From: Sediminibacterium sp.
GTDB taxonomy: Bacteria > Bacteroidota > Bacteroidia > Chitinophagales > Chitinophagaceae
NCBI GenBank assembly: GCA_030726065.1
Contig: JANREK010000010.1
Span: 48,858 to 112,857 of the forward strand
Reading direction: 5' to 3'
Length of the DNA stretch: 64,000 nucleotides
Shown here in pieces: positions 7,740-16,358 of this stretch. A model generated the notes under the pieces. The model was not told where the DNA came from, did not search any database, and saw nothing but the letters and a program-made list of their open reading frames with translations. Every line of letters starts with the position of its first letter. Position 1 is the stretch's first letter. The position numbers were made by a program, and so were the translations under genes.

Positions 7740-10181
7740 TTACGAAGCCCCAAAACGACGTTGGCGATATTGGGTCCAAAAATAAAAAAAAAGGGAAAGT
7801 ATAACAACAGGGCCTATTAAAAGCATCCATTGCCAAAAAAGACGATTCTCAGCCACCTTGGTCTTGTCCAATAATCTTAACACAATTCCCTTATTTCTAC
7901 TTTCAAGTAAGCCTACAGGCTCATTTAAGTATTGTATTGCATTAACAAAGAAATCACGATTAGCAAATTGGTAGGATTCAAATGGAATCATACCCATGGG
8001 TAAAGGGCCATTGGACTTATCTACCTTATTTGTAAATAGATCAGCATCTGAAATAAAGATTTGTTTCGATGGCTTACCCTTGGATAAATAAGCAATGCCT
8101 GAATTTTGCTGAATACTATCTTTCAATACCCGAGACAACCTATTTGCAAAAAAAGAATTGAAACTCCCTTCCGATAATACTGCTATTGAAAAATGATGTT
8201 GATTAAATTGTACCATATCCTCCTCCCCTTTCACTGAATTCAATGACACCTGCGCTGGCGAAGGCAAACTTCGGGAACTTGTATCCGTCGTTAATAAAAT
8301 AGTATGTTTAACGCCATTGGACGCAAGGGTATCAATACTGGAAGGAAACAAAGACAATACACGATCCATATTTTGCACAATAGGATGATTATCATTCCCA
8401 TTTAAAAAAGGATAATAGGGCCACGGCACTCTTTTAATCAATGGAGATCCGTCCCCTTGTGTACCCACCACCAACGGCAATTTGGTACAGTTTAAATCCT
8501 GAATCAAATTTGAGTTGATACGAATTCCATACTTAAATAATAAATCATCCAACGCAAGTCCGCGATCAAAAGAAACGTAGGACCCATCTGTTTTTTGTAA
8601 ACTATCATACTCGGCAAATAATTTATCAATCGCCCATATTATATTTCCCCCACCCATGACATATTGGTCAATTTTTAATTTATCTAAATCACTAAATGGG
8701 GTGGTTGGTTTTACAATAAGTAAAGTTTTTATTTTAGTAGCGTCTGGGAATCCTTTACTTAAATCAAATACCGATAAATCATATTGGTCCTTTAAAGTTT
8801 CTCCGATATCATTCACTGTTAAATTAACCGGCTCTCCATTTCCAATTAAGTAGGCAATGGTTGGCACTGTCTTGCGATTTAATAAATAGATGGCTTGTAT
8901 AAATTTATATTCCAACAATGCTTCCGCTGCATTTGCACTAGCTTCTTCATCCACTTCTGGTATATCCTTAACAATATTATAAGGTTTAAAATATTTTTTT
9001 GAACTGCGTAAATCAATGGCGTATGGTTTTCGCCCATCCACTTCCACCAATGCCCCTGGAATAATTAACTGATCCACCCTTTTGTCGGCACCTCCAGTTC
9101 CTTGTTGTATTCTTTCAATAGGCAACCCTAATTTGGATAAACTGTCATACAAAACATATAAAGCAGTATCGCTGACTGACTGATTAGGTATTTCTAAATT
9201 CCATTTAATTAAGCTTGGGTTGATTTGATGCAACTGATCCAATAATGCAATAGCCGCATTGGATATGGTTTTATAATTGGATGGCAAGTCCCCGCCTAAA
9301 TATAAATGTACCGTCACTGGTGCTTGTATTTGACTGATCACCTCAGTGGAGCTTGCACTTAAAGTGTACCTTTTTTCCTTGGTTAAATCGAACTGAAAAG
9401 GGAATATATTACTGAGATAGTTTGCACCTATAATCGCAATTAATAAAAATACATATTTAATTTTCCCTTTTAAATTTTCGATGGTGCCCAATATAAATAA
9501 TACTAAAATCGAAATAAAGTAAATCATGTCGGTCATCTTGATCAACCCCTTGCTCATGTTGTTATAATGCAATGACAATCCTAGTTGCTTTATATAATAA
9601 TCATAGCCATTCGCAAAAAAAGAGACGGCACTTAACCAATCAAAACTTTGTAATAATAGTATTGAAATGATGATAGAAACTATTAAGGCGATGGCGCTGT
9701 TTTTTGTCAAGCTACTCGCAAATACACCCACTGCAGTATATACAGCACCTAAAAAAATTAATCCGATATAGCTTCCAAAAGTGGCTCCCCAATCTATTCC
9801 CCCAGTAGCACTTAAAGCGTCTAAAACAACTGCAAAAAAAATGGTGGGGGCAATAGCTGCAATAACAATGAGTAAACTACCCAATAACTTTCCAAGCACC
9901 AATTGTAGGGAAGAAAAAGGCAAGCTATGCAACACTTCATACGTGCCCTGCTTAAACTCGTCTGAAAAACTTCGCATGGTTATGGCGGGCACTAATAATA
10001 ATAAAAACCATGGCGCAAAATCAAAGTAAACTTGTAAACTTGCATAACCAAAATCAAGTAGATTATAGTTGGGTATCACAAATAACAATAGCCCATTCAC
10101 TACTAAGTAAAAGCTAATAATTAAATACCCTGTCAGGCTACTAAAATATTGTGTCCACTCTTTTTTACATATTGACCACAT
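7740..10181 (-). CDS. gldFG: GldF-GldG fusion, gliding-associated ABC transporter
   Basis: 813-aa membrane protein. Residues 1 to about 235 form an ABC-2 permease with six transmembrane helices, like GldF (typically about 240 aa). Residues from about 240 match GldG: a transmembrane helix, then FDLTKEKRYTLS (264-275), a long extracytoplasmic region and a C-terminal helix near 780-803. GldF and GldG are normally separate genes and, with the ATPase GldA, form a transporter needed for gliding in Flavobacterium. Here they share one frame without a break. No gldA lies nearby, so the ATPase must be elsewhere. The -7 box TAGCTTTG ends 4 nt before ATG, directly after the isc terminator. Whether this organism glides is unknown. 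Confidence 0.88.
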   Translation of the reverse strand: MWSICKKEWTQYFSSLTGYLIISFYLVVNGLLLFVIPNYNLLDFGYASLQVYFDFAPWFLLLLVPAITMRSFSDEFKQGTYEVLHSLPFSSLQLVLGKLLGSLLIVIAAIAPTIFFAVVLDALSATGGIDWGATFGSYIGLIFLGAVYTAVGVFASSLTKNSAIALIVSIIISILLLQSFDWLSAVSFFANGYDYYIKQLGLSLHYNNMSKGLIKMTDMIYFISILVLFILGTIENLKGKIKYVFLLIAIIGANYLSNIFPFQFDLTKEKRYTLSASSTEVISQIQAPVTVHLYLGGDLPSNYKTISNAAIALLDQLHQINPSLIKWNLEIPNQSVSDTALYVLYDSLSKLGLPIERIQQGTGGADKRVDQLIIPGALVEVDGRKPYAIDLRSSKKYFKPYNIVKDIPEVDEEASANAAEALLEYKFIQAIYLLNRKTVPTIAYLIGNGEPVNLTVNDIGETLKDQYDLSVFDLSKGFPDATKIKTLLIVKPTTPFSDLDKLKIDQYVMGGGNIIWAIDKLFAEYDSLQKTDGSYVSFDRGLALDDLLFKYGIRINSNLIQDLNCTKLPLVVGTQGDGSPLIKRVPWPYYPFLNGNDNHPIVQNMDRVLSLFPSSIDTLASNGVKHTILLTTDTSSRSLPSPAQVSLNSVKGEEDMVQFNQHHFSIAVLSEGSFNSFFANRLSRVLKDSIQQNSGIAYLSKGKPSKQIFISDADLFTNKVDKSNGPLPMGMIPFESYQFANRDFFVNAIQYLNEPVGLLESRNKGIVLRLLDKTKVAENRLFWQWMLLIGPVVILSLFFYFWTQYRQRRFGAS

Positions 10182-10185
10182 AAGC

Positions 10186-10193
10186 CAAAGCTA
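10186..10193 (-). promoter_or_regulatory. Promoter of gldF-gldG (TAGCTTTG, 4 nt from ATG)
   Basis: The minus strand reads TAGCTTTG, a perfect -7 consensus, followed by GCTT and the ATG at 10181. The T-run of the isc terminator lies immediately upstream, and no -33 box is evident. A leaderless transcript is implied. Confidence 0.6.
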
Positions 10194-10194
10194 C

Positions 10195-10250
10195 AAAAAA
10201 AATAGCCCCGACCCCTTGCCGAATACTCGGAACTAGGTGGGACTATTTTG
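10195..10250 (-). terminator. Rho-independent terminator of the isc operon
   Basis: On the minus strand an AAAATAG...CTATTTT stem, extended by a GC-rich part (CCC/GGGG), is followed by eight T residues. It lies just after iscA and just before the gldF-gldG promoter. Confidence 0.75.
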
Positions 10251-10280
10251 TATTTCTTTTATTGAATTAAATAGTACTAT

Positions 10281-10637
10281 CTATACTGCGAAACTTTCGC
10301 CACAGCCACAACTTCGACTTGCATTGGGGTTATTAAAATAAAAACCCTTGCCATTGAGCCCGTCTGAAAACTCCAACTCGGTGTTGACTAAATAAAGAAA
10401 GCTTTTTAAATCAGTGACTATTTTGATGCCATTATCCTCAAATACCTGGTCCATTGGCTTTAATTCATTATCAAAATCAAGTTTGTAGCTTAAACCTGAA
10501 CAGCCACCACCTACCACACCCACACGTAAAAAATAATTGGCGTCGCCCACGACACCTGCATCCTGCATTAACTGCATGACTTTTTCCTTTGCTTTCGCAC
10601 TTACATAAATGGAATTTTCTTGGGCTACTTCACTCAT
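10281..10637 (-). CDS. iscA: Iron-sulfur cluster assembly A-type protein (IscA/ErpA family)
   Basis: A-type carrier that receives Fe-S clusters from the scaffold and hands them to target enzymes. The 118-aa protein has the three family cysteines: C46 in GGGCSG and C110 and C112 in the C-terminal CGCG. I start it at the ATG at 10637; the frame stays open three codons further to a TTG that is less likely. It is the third gene of iscS-iscU-iscA and is followed by a strong terminator. Complex I, encoded in this window, is an obvious client. The exact paralogue name (IscA, SufA or ErpA) cannot be fixed from sequence alone. Confidence 0.93.
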   Translation of the reverse strand: MSEVAQENSIYVSAKAKEKVMQLMQDAGVVGDANYFLRVGVVGGGCSGLSYKLDFDNELKPMDQVFEDNGIKIVTDLKSFLYLVNTELEFSDGLNGKGFYFNNPNASRSCGCGESFAV

Positions 10638-10661
10638 TTTTAGCAATTCAATTTTTGCAAA

Positions 10662-11078
10662 CTAAACATGACTTTGTTCAAACACTAATTCTTCCAAACC
10701 ATTTTTTGAACGGAAATCATTGATGGCCGCTTTAATTGCATCCTCCGCTAAAACGGAGCAATGTATTTTAACTGGAGGTAAATTTAATTCCTCTACTAAA
10801 TCCATATTGTCGATTTTCACAGCCTCATCAATTGTTTTTCCTTTTAACCACTCAGTGGCTAATGAAGAAGAAGCAATAGCTGAACCACAACCGAAAGTTT
10901 TGAATTTTGCATCTGTGATAAGACCAGTTGCTTGATCTACTTCGATTTGTAAACGCATTACGTCACCACATTCTGGTGCACCTACTAAACCAGTTCCTAC
11001 ACTTTTAGAAGCTTTATCTAATGTTCCTACATTTTTAGGATTAGAATAATGATCGATTACTTTATCTGAATATGCCAT
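10662..11078 (-). CDS. iscU: Fe-S cluster scaffold protein IscU
   Basis: Scaffold on which [2Fe-2S] clusters are built from sulfur supplied by IscS. The 138-aa protein has the three ligand cysteines C37 (APECGD), C64 (FGCGSA) and C107 (KIHCSV) and the conserved D39. The SSLATEWLKGK stretch and an LPPVK loop before C107, the Hsp70 chaperone contact site of IscU, are present, which favours IscU over SufU. It lies 59 bp after iscS and 24 bp before iscA. Confidence 0.96.
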   Translation of the reverse strand: MAYSDKVIDHYSNPKNVGTLDKASKSVGTGLVGAPECGDVMRLQIEVDQATGLITDAKFKTFGCGSAIASSSLATEWLKGKTIDEAVKIDNMDLVEELNLPPVKIHCSVLAEDAIKAAINDFRSKNGLEELVFEQSHV

Positions 11079-11137
11079 GGTTGTATTTTTAAATTTTTTA
11101 AAATATATTTTTTCGAATTATTGCTATGAATTAAAAA

Positions 11138-12355
11138 TTAATGATGTGCCCATTGAATTGCATCAATGTCAACGCCATCCTTAAACATTTCCCAAAGTGG
11201 GCTCATCTCTCTTAATTTTAAAACAGTATCTGTTACTGCTTTAATCGTAAAATCAATTTGCTCTTCTGTGGTATTTCTTCCTAATCCAAAACGAAGTGAA
11301 CTATGTGCCAAATCATCCCCAAGTCCTAATGCTTTTAAAACATAACTTGGTTCCAATGAAGCAGACGTACATGCTGAACCAGAAGATAAAGCGATGTCCT
11401 TATTAAAGCCCATCATTAAACCTTCTCCTTCAACATATTTAAATGAAATATTGCTCACATGCGGCAAACGGTGTGCTGGATTTCCATTTACATATGTTTC
11501 GTCTATTTGTTTTAATGCATTTTCTAATTTATCTCTCAATTTAGAAATTCTTTCGGTATCTGCAGCCATATCTAACCTTGCTACTTCTGCAGCTTTGCCA
11601 AATCCAACAATACCAGGAACATTTAAAGTACCACTACGCATTCCTCTTTCGTGGCCACCGCCATCCATTTGCGCAGTTACTTTTACACGTGGATTTTTAC
11701 GTCGCACATACAAAGCACCCACACCCTTTGGACCATACATTTTATGTGCAGTGAATGCCATAATATCAATACCATCTGTATTTACATCCACTGGAATTTT
11801 TCCTACTGCTTGTACCGCATCTGTGAAAAATAATGCACCATGCTTTTTAGCAATGGCACTAATTTCTTTCACTGGTTGTATCACCCCTATTTCGTTATTT
11901 GCATACATGATTGCCACCAAAATAGTGGTTGGTCTCATAGCTGCTTCTAATTGTTTTAAATCAATCAAACCATCAGGCTGTACTTCCAAATACGTCACTT
12001 CAGCCCCTAATTTTTCAAGGTGCTTACATGTATCTAACACCGCTTTATGCTCTGTCGTACAAGTAATGATGTGATTGCCTTTTGTTGCATACATTTCAAA
12101 CACCCCTTTAATTCCAAGATTATCCCCTTCGGTAGCACCTGAAGTAATGATGATTTCCTTAGGATCTGCCCCAATTAATTGGGCGATTTGCTCCCTAGCA
12201 TAATCCACTGCCTCCTCCGCTTGCCATCCAAATGAATGGTTACGACTAGCCGCATTTCCGAAATTTTCGACAAAATAAGGTAACATCACCTCTAAAACCC
12301 TTGGATCCATGGGCGTAGTTGAGTTATGATCAAGATAAATTGGTAATTTTAACAT
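11138..12355 (-). CDS. iscS: Cysteine desulfurase IscS
   Basis: PLP enzyme that takes sulfur from cysteine as a persulfide for Fe-S clusters and tRNA thiolation. The 405-aa protein has the PLP lysine in AHKMYGPKG (near K205) and the catalytic cysteine in SGSACTSAS (near C329), the flexible-loop form typical of IscS. It heads iscS-iscU-iscA under a TACTTTTG promoter in the divergent gap shared with mce. No iscR, hscA, hscB or fdx is next to it, so this is a minimal ISC operon. Confidence 0.97.
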   Translation of the reverse strand: MLKLPIYLDHNSTTPMDPRVLEVMLPYFVENFGNAASRNHSFGWQAEEAVDYAREQIAQLIGADPKEIIITSGATEGDNLGIKGVFEMYATKGNHIITCTTEHKAVLDTCKHLEKLGAEVTYLEVQPDGLIDLKQLEAAMRPTTILVAIMYANNEIGVIQPVKEISAIAKKHGALFFTDAVQAVGKIPVDVNTDGIDIMAFTAHKMYGPKGVGALYVRRKNPRVKVTAQMDGGGHERGMRSGTLNVPGIVGFGKAAEVARLDMAADTERISKLRDKLENALKQIDETYVNGNPAHRLPHVSNISFKYVEGEGLMMGFNKDIALSSGSACTSASLEPSYVLKALGLGDDLAHSSLRFGLGRNTTEEQIDFTIKAVTDTVLKLREMSPLWEMFKDGVDIDAIQWAHH

Positions 12356-12382
12356 GTTCGAATTTTAGTTTTTTCTATAGTA

Positions 12383-12390
12383 CAAAAGTA
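12383..12390 (-). promoter_or_regulatory. -7 box of the isc operon (TACTTTTG)
   Basis: Perfect TAnnTTTG match on the minus strand, 27 nt before the iscS ATG, in the divergent gap with mce. No -33 element or IscR-like palindrome was recognised. Confidence 0.55.
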
Positions 12391-12466
12391 ACGCTTAGGG
12401 CTTGATATTACTGAATTCGTTAGAATTTGAATGCAAAATTTTCCCAATTCGTAAAACAAAATAGGC

Positions 12467-12871
12467 ATGAATTTTAAAGTAGAACATATCGGCATAGCAG
12501 TTAAGGATTTAAAAGCAAGCATTTCCTTGTATGAACAATTATTGGGTAGCCCTTGCTACAAAACAGAATCTGTGGCCTCAGAACAGGTGGACACCGCCTT
12601 TTTTTTAAAAGACCATACTAAAATTGAACTTGTGGCAAGCACGGATCCACAAGGGGTCATTGCCAAATTTATTGAAAAAAAGGGGGAAGGACTGCACCAT
12701 ATTGCATTCGAAGTGCCAGATATAATTATTGAAATGGACCGACTAAAAAATGCCGGATTTACCCTTTTAAATGAGCAACCTAAAAAAGGAGCTGACAATA
12801 AATTGGTTTGCTTTATCCACCCAAAAAATTGCAACGGGGTATTAATAGAATTGTGCCAGTCAACACCTTAA
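12467..12871 (+). CDS. mce: Methylmalonyl-CoA epimerase
   Basis: Interconverts the (R) and (S) forms of methylmalonyl-CoA between propionate and succinate metabolism. The 134-aa protein is a pair of VOC (glyoxalase-like) beta-alpha-beta-beta-beta modules, the usual family size. Candidate metal ligands are H7 (EHIGIAV), H78 (GLHHIAFEV) and E128 (GVLIELC). It is a single plus-strand gene; its end is 1 bp from the end of the convergent rnc gene. Methylmalonyl-CoA mutase is not in this window. Other VOC enzymes are possible, but the KGEGLHHIAFEV signature is specific enough for high confidence. Confidence 0.93.
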   Translation: MNFKVEHIGIAVKDLKASISLYEQLLGSPCYKTESVASEQVDTAFFLKDHTKIELVASTDPQGVIAKFIEKKGEGLHHIAFEVPDIIIEMDRLKNAGFTLLNEQPKKGADNKLVCFIHPKNCNGVLIELCQSTP

Positions 12872-12872
12872 A

Positions 12873-13580
12873 TTAAATGCTCAAAACTTCAATTGCTTTT
12901 TGTGCAGCCAATTGACTAGCATCTTTTTTCGTATAGCCCTTTTGACTAGTGACTACTTCGCCATCCAAAACTACATTGATGGTGAATAAACGACGTCGCC
13001 CTTCTAACTGTTCTCCTGCCAAAACAAAATCAACCTGCTTGCCTTGCTTTAATGCCCATCCAATAATTTTATTTTTGATGTTGATATCAATCAACTCTAA
13101 TTCATCCATAAATAAATAGGGTTGAATCATTTTATTGACAATCCACTTTTTGGTAAACTCGTATTTTTTATCAATGTAAATGGCGCCTACCAAGGCTTCC
13201 AAGGTATTCCCAAATATTTGACTTGTTTTTAAACCGCCATCTAACTTATTGAATTTGGTAAATCTTTTTAATCCCATTTGAATCGCAATATGATTTAATT
13301 GCTGACGATTTACCATTTTACTACGCATCTCCGTTAAAAAACCTTCGCCTTTATATGGATACTTTTTAAATAAATAATCCGCTACCACCGAACCAATAAT
13401 CGCATCCCCTAAAAACTCAAGACGCTCATTATTTTCAGAGGAATGTTCTTTTACCGAACGATGATTTAAGGCTGTTTGAAATAGTAATATATTATTAGTG
13501 GAATAACCAATGAGTAAAACCAGGTTTTTTTCAAAAGCAGATTTCTTAAAGAAAGAAAGTAAGTATTGAATTTTTTTCAC
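12873..13580 (-). CDS. rnc: Ribonuclease III
   Basis: Double-strand-specific endoribonuclease for rRNA and mRNA processing. The 235-aa protein has the signature NERLEFLGDA at 51-60 in the N-terminal nuclease domain, followed by a C-terminal double-stranded RNA-binding domain from about 165. It is third in acpP-fabF-rnc, 5 bp after fabF. The start is GTG at 13580, and the frame has no nearby ATG in a better place. The acpP-fabF-rnc order is common across bacteria. Confidence 0.95.
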   Translation of the reverse strand: MKKIQYLLSFFKKSAFEKNLVLLIGYSTNNILLFQTALNHRSVKEHSSENNERLEFLGDAIIGSVVADYLFKKYPYKGEGFLTEMRSKMVNRQQLNHIAIQMGLKRFTKFNKLDGGLKTSQIFGNTLEALVGAIYIDKKYEFTKKWIVNKMIQPYLFMDELELIDINIKNKIIGWALKQGKQVDFVLAGEQLEGRRRLFTINVVLDGEVVTSQKGYTKKDASQLAAQKAIEVLSI

Positions 13581-13585
13581 TAAAA

Positions 13586-14839
13586 TTAATCCTTGTATTT
13601 TTTCACAATCACACAGGCATTATGGCCACCGAACCCAAAAGTATTACTTAGGGCCGCATTTACTGTTCTTTTTTGTGCTCTATTGAATGTGAAATTTAAA
13701 CGACCGTCTAATTCAGGATCATCCGTAAAATGATTGATGGTAGGTGGTACAATATCATGAATTACGGATTGTATACAAGCGATGGCTTCAATAACCCCTG
13801 CTGCACCTAAACAATGCCCAGTCATTGACTTTGTACTACTTATATTTAAAGAATAAGCATGCTCGCCAAATACAGCTGTGATTGCTTTGGTTTCAGCAAT
13901 ATCACCCAATGGCGTTGAAGTACCATGTGTATTGATATAATCAATATCACCAGGTTGCATATTTGCATCCCTTAAAGCTGCAATCATTACGTTTTTTGCG
14001 CCCAATCCTTCTGGATGCGGTGCTGTTAAATGGTAAGCATCTGCAGTAGCGCCGCCACCCACAACTTCACAATATATTTTAGCGCCACGTTTTTTGGCGT
14101 GTTCTAATTCCTCTAATACTAAAACGCCCGAAGCTTCCCCCATGATAAAACCATCCCGATCCTTATCATATGGTCTACTTGCTGTTTTAGGATCATCATT
14201 GCGTTCGCTCATCGCCCTCATGGCATTGAAACCACCAATACCAGCGGCGCCAATAACTGATTCAGCACCTCCCGTAATAATAATATCTGCCTTGCCTAAT
14301 TTTAAAGTATCCATCGCAGTGACCATTGCATTTGTACTTGAAGCACAAGCACTTACCACCGCAAAATTGGGTCCACGAAATCCATGCTTCATGGAAATTT
14401 GTCCAGCTGCAATATCCAAAATCATTTTAGGAATAAAGAAAGGGTTGAACCTCGGTGTTCCATCCCCTTGTACAAAATTAGTAACCTCTTCGCTAAAGGT
14501 GTTTAAACCACCAATACCACTGGCGAAAATTACGCCTACTCGATCATGATCAACATTGTTTTCAGTAATACCTGCATCTGCAACAGCTTGGTCACTCGCC
14601 ACTAAAGCAATTTGTGCAAAACGATCCAATTTTCTTGCTTCCTTACGATCCATAAACTCAGTTGCATCAAAACCTTTTATCTCGCAAGCAAATCTTGTTT
14701 TGAATTTTGCCGCATCAAATTGTGTAATCATGTCCGCACCTGATACGCCATTGATTAAGCTATCCCAATAAGCGTCTAGTGAGTTTCCAATAGGAGTAAT
14801 TGCTCCAATACCTGTAACTAAGATGCGTTTGGTTTGCAT
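13586..14839 (-). CDS. fabF: Beta-ketoacyl-ACP synthase II
   Basis: Condenses malonyl-ACP with growing acyl-ACP in fatty acid synthesis. The 417-aa thiolase-fold enzyme has its active cysteine near residue 165 (VSACASSTNAM), the first histidine in NTHGTSTPLGD and the lysine in STKSMTGHCLGAAG, whose histidine completes the Cys-His-His triad. The gatekeeper segment FGFGGHNACVIV is at the C-terminus. It lies downstream of acpP, separated by a hairpin that may adjust the ACP to FabF ratio. Confidence 0.97.
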   Translation of the reverse strand: MQTKRILVTGIGAITPIGNSLDAYWDSLINGVSGADMITQFDAAKFKTRFACEIKGFDATEFMDRKEARKLDRFAQIALVASDQAVADAGITENNVDHDRVGVIFASGIGGLNTFSEEVTNFVQGDGTPRFNPFFIPKMILDIAAGQISMKHGFRGPNFAVVSACASSTNAMVTAMDTLKLGKADIIITGGAESVIGAAGIGGFNAMRAMSERNDDPKTASRPYDKDRDGFIMGEASGVLVLEELEHAKKRGAKIYCEVVGGGATADAYHLTAPHPEGLGAKNVMIAALRDANMQPGDIDYINTHGTSTPLGDIAETKAITAVFGEHAYSLNISSTKSMTGHCLGAAGVIEAIACIQSVIHDIVPPTINHFTDDPELDGRLNFTFNRAQKRTVNAALSNTFGFGGHNACVIVKKYKD

Positions 14840-14860
14840 GAAAATCTTTTTTAAAAATTA

Positions 14861-14897
14861 AATCCGCCTTTAAAGCAAAGGCTCAAAAAGGCGGATT
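14861..14897 (-). terminator. Hairpin between acpP and fabF, possible partial terminator
   Basis: AATCCGCCTTT at 14861-14871 pairs with AAAGGCGGATT at 14887-14897, an 11-bp perfect stem with a 15-nt loop. On the minus strand it is followed by TTAATTTTT. It sits between two genes usually co-transcribed, so it may terminate part of the transcripts or stabilise the acpP message. Confidence 0.6.
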
Positions 14898-14943
14898 AAA
14901 ATATTCCGATGTATCAAGTTTTATTTACAATTAAGTAAACTTA

Positions 14944-15180
14944 CTATTTAGCGTATTTCTCTAAATAAGTAACTGCTTGACCTACGGTTGTAATAATTTC
15001 TGCTTGTTCATCAGGAATAGAAATATCAAATTCTTTTTCAAATTCCATAATTAATTCAACGGTGTCTAATGAATCAGCGCCCAAATCATTTGTAAAGGAA
15101 GCCTCGTTTGTAACTTCTGCTTCATCCACACCTAATTTGTCAACGATCATTTTTTTAACTCTAGTAGCGATGTCTGACAT
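14944..15180 (-). CDS. acpP: Acyl carrier protein
   Basis: Small acidic carrier of acyl intermediates in fatty acid synthesis. The 78-aa protein has the phosphopantetheine attachment serine S37 in [11 protein letters not shown]. Length and acidity are typical. It has its own TATTTTTG promoter box and leads acpP-fabF-rnc. A hairpin follows it, consistent with a need for much more ACP than FabF. Confidence 0.98.
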   Translation of the reverse strand: MSDIATRVKKMIVDKLGVDEAEVTNEASFTNDLGADSLDTVELIMEFEKEFDISIPDEQAEIITTVGQAVTYLEKYAK

Positions 15181-15203
15181 TGTAAAAAGTTTTGTTTACG
15201 GCG

Positions 15204-15211
15204 CAAAAATA
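15204..15211 (-). promoter_or_regulatory. -7 box of acpP (TATTTTTG)
   Basis: Perfect TAnnTTTG match on the minus strand, 23 nt upstream of the acpP ATG. A TTCG lies 16 nt further upstream as a weak -33 candidate. Confidence 0.55.
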
Positions 15212-15324
15212 TACTTTTTGTCAAAAACGAAGTATTTTATTTGCCTTTTTGTTTACACAATTTAACGCTTATTTGAAATAAAGGGTTCATTTGGCTGTTT
15301 TTGCTATAAAAGCAGGCAAAAGCG

Positions 15325-15338
15325 AGGTCATTTGACCT
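15325..15338. promoter_or_regulatory. Short inverted repeat AGGTCA-TT-TGACCT
   Basis: Perfect 6-bp arms around a 2-bp spacer in the 256-bp gap between the YcxB-like gene and acpP. It could be an operator for acpP, but it lies more than 100 bp upstream of that promoter. Nothing else coding was seen in the gap. Confidence 0.3.
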
Positions 15339-15407
15339 ATTCAAGTCCTTTAATCTGCTTGAAAAAAGTTAGTTATTCATTGGAACAAACAAGTGTTCGT
15401 AGCTAGG

Positions 15408-15445
15408 AAAAGCTTCGTGGATGATACAAATCCTCCTCAAGCTTT
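15408..15445 (-). terminator. Hairpin at the end of the YcxB-like gene
   Basis: On the minus strand AAAGCTT pairs with AAGCTTT around an inner GGAGGAT/ATCATCC stem with one mismatch, followed by TTTTCC. The first arm overlaps the stop codon of the YcxB-like gene. The T-run is weak. Confidence 0.5.
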
Positions 15446-15919
15446 GTTGTCTTTATGCTTTTGCTTTAAAATACCTCTCAGTTCATGCTGATGCTCCATG
15501 GGGATGGTTTCCTTACTTACCAGAAAAAAGGATTTAGGCCCAAAATAGAGATGGAAAAAATAAGGACTTTCAAAGTAGTAAGTCAGCTCGGACCATTGCC
15601 ATTGCGCCTCCGCATTTTCTGCAACCAAGTTGGCACCATGTTGGTCATAGCTAAATTCCCAATTGGATTTAAATAATTTTGTTTTCTTATAAAATATCAT
15701 TGGAAGCAGGTACCAAAAAAGTAACATTAATATCAACCACAAAACCGAACCAAACAAAAAAAGCTCTGGTCGTATTTTTTTTTGAAATAATAAAACAGCA
15801 GTTACAATCGCATAAATATTGACTGCAATCATTAAGCCTTTAATTTCTGATTGCTTTATAAAATGATATCGAAGTGCTTGCAACACCTCCTTTCGATTAT
15901 AACTAATTAAAAAAGACAT
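15437..15919 (-). CDS. YcxB-like membrane protein, function unknown
   Basis: A 160-aa protein with two adjacent transmembrane helices (about residues 28-45 and 52-73) and a C-terminal cytosolic beta-rich domain. The domain contains the pattern of the YcxB-like family: an aromatic-rich WQWSELTYYFES segment, then a short FFLVSKETIP strand. The function of that family is not established. It is a single gene with a perfect TAACTTTG promoter box 25 nt upstream and a hairpin at its stop, which supports its being real and expressed on its own. Confidence 0.75.
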   Translation of the reverse strand: MSFLISYNRKEVLQALRYHFIKQSEIKGLMIAVNIYAIVTAVLLFQKKIRPELFLFGSVLWLILMLLFWYLLPMIFYKKTKLFKSNWEFSYDQHGANLVAENAEAQWQWSELTYYFESPYFFHLYFGPKSFFLVSKETIPMEHQHELRGILKQKHKDNKA

Positions 15920-15944
15920 GTGTAAATAATTACTGTTAATAAGA

Positions 15945-15952
15945 CAAAGTTA
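15945..15952 (-). promoter_or_regulatory. -7 box of the YcxB-like gene (TAACTTTG)
   Basis: Perfect TAnnTTTG match on the minus strand, 25 nt before ATG. It lies at the left edge of the DUF3871-like remnant and therefore marks the likely boundary of the foreign DNA. Confidence 0.55.
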
Positions 15953-15953
15953 C

Positions 15954-16257
15954 TACACCAGGCATTTACTGTGTATGTCGTCAAAGAAAGTGGACAGTTC
16001 AGCACTTAAAAACAGACTGCACAATACCAGTATTTGCTAAAGACAATGAGAGAACTATTTCTCACCAGGAATTCATTGAATCCGCCATGGAAGCAATTGA
16101 GGCAGTATTTGGCAGGAACACCTATTTGCAACCTGAGATTAGGGTATCGCATACCATTAAGGGAAGGACACCTGATGCTATTCATATGACAAGCCATCAA
16201 GTCACCAAATTTGTTACCAAAGAGGGTGTTTTTGTTACCATTCAACAATTATGGTAA
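15954..16257 (+). pseudogene. DUF3871-like gene fragment (mobile-element scar)
   Basis: On the plus strand an open stretch of about 100 codons without a start codon runs from about 15954 to a TAA at 16255-16257. Its middle reads TIPVFAKDNERTISHQEF, then YLQPEIRVSHTIKGRTPDA. From memory this matches the N-terminal part of DUF3871 proteins, which are several hundred residues long and occur on conjugative and integrative elements of Bacteroidota. The last 20 residues (KFVTKEGVFVTIQQLW region) are encoded by repeats and do not look like the family. Both the start and the C-terminal bulk are missing, so this is a remnant. No integrase, transposase or tRNA is next to it. Confidence 0.6.
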
Positions 16258-16301
16258 CAAATATATGCAAAAAAGAATCAAATGGTAACAAATAGAATCA
16301 A
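16210..16301. repeat. Cluster of four TGTTACCA/TGGTAACA repeats
   Basis: Two forward copies of TTTGTTACCA (16210-16219, 16231-16240) face two reverse copies, ATGGTAACAAA (16251-16261) and ATGGTAACAAAT (16282-16293). The inner pair forms an exact 11-bp inverted repeat with a 9-nt spacer. AGAATCAAA also occurs twice (16274-16282 and 16294 onward). This lies at the end of the DUF3871-like fragment. It may be a set of binding sites, an iteron-like array or recombination debris from the lost element. The remaining bases up to 16358 hold nothing recognisable. Confidence 0.65.
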
Positions 16302-16358
16302 AACAATTCTACGCAAAGTGTTGATTTATAGGGTTAAAATCAAGTAAAGTCAAACACA

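Noticed and set aside
11394..12074. 226-codon open frame on the plus strand
   Set aside because: It is wholly antisense to iscS, has no family likeness and arises from the codon pattern of the real gene.
16006..16248. 80-codon minus-strand frame in the DUF3871 region
   Set aside because: The plus-strand translation has the family-like motifs, so the minus frame is a shadow of the remnant.
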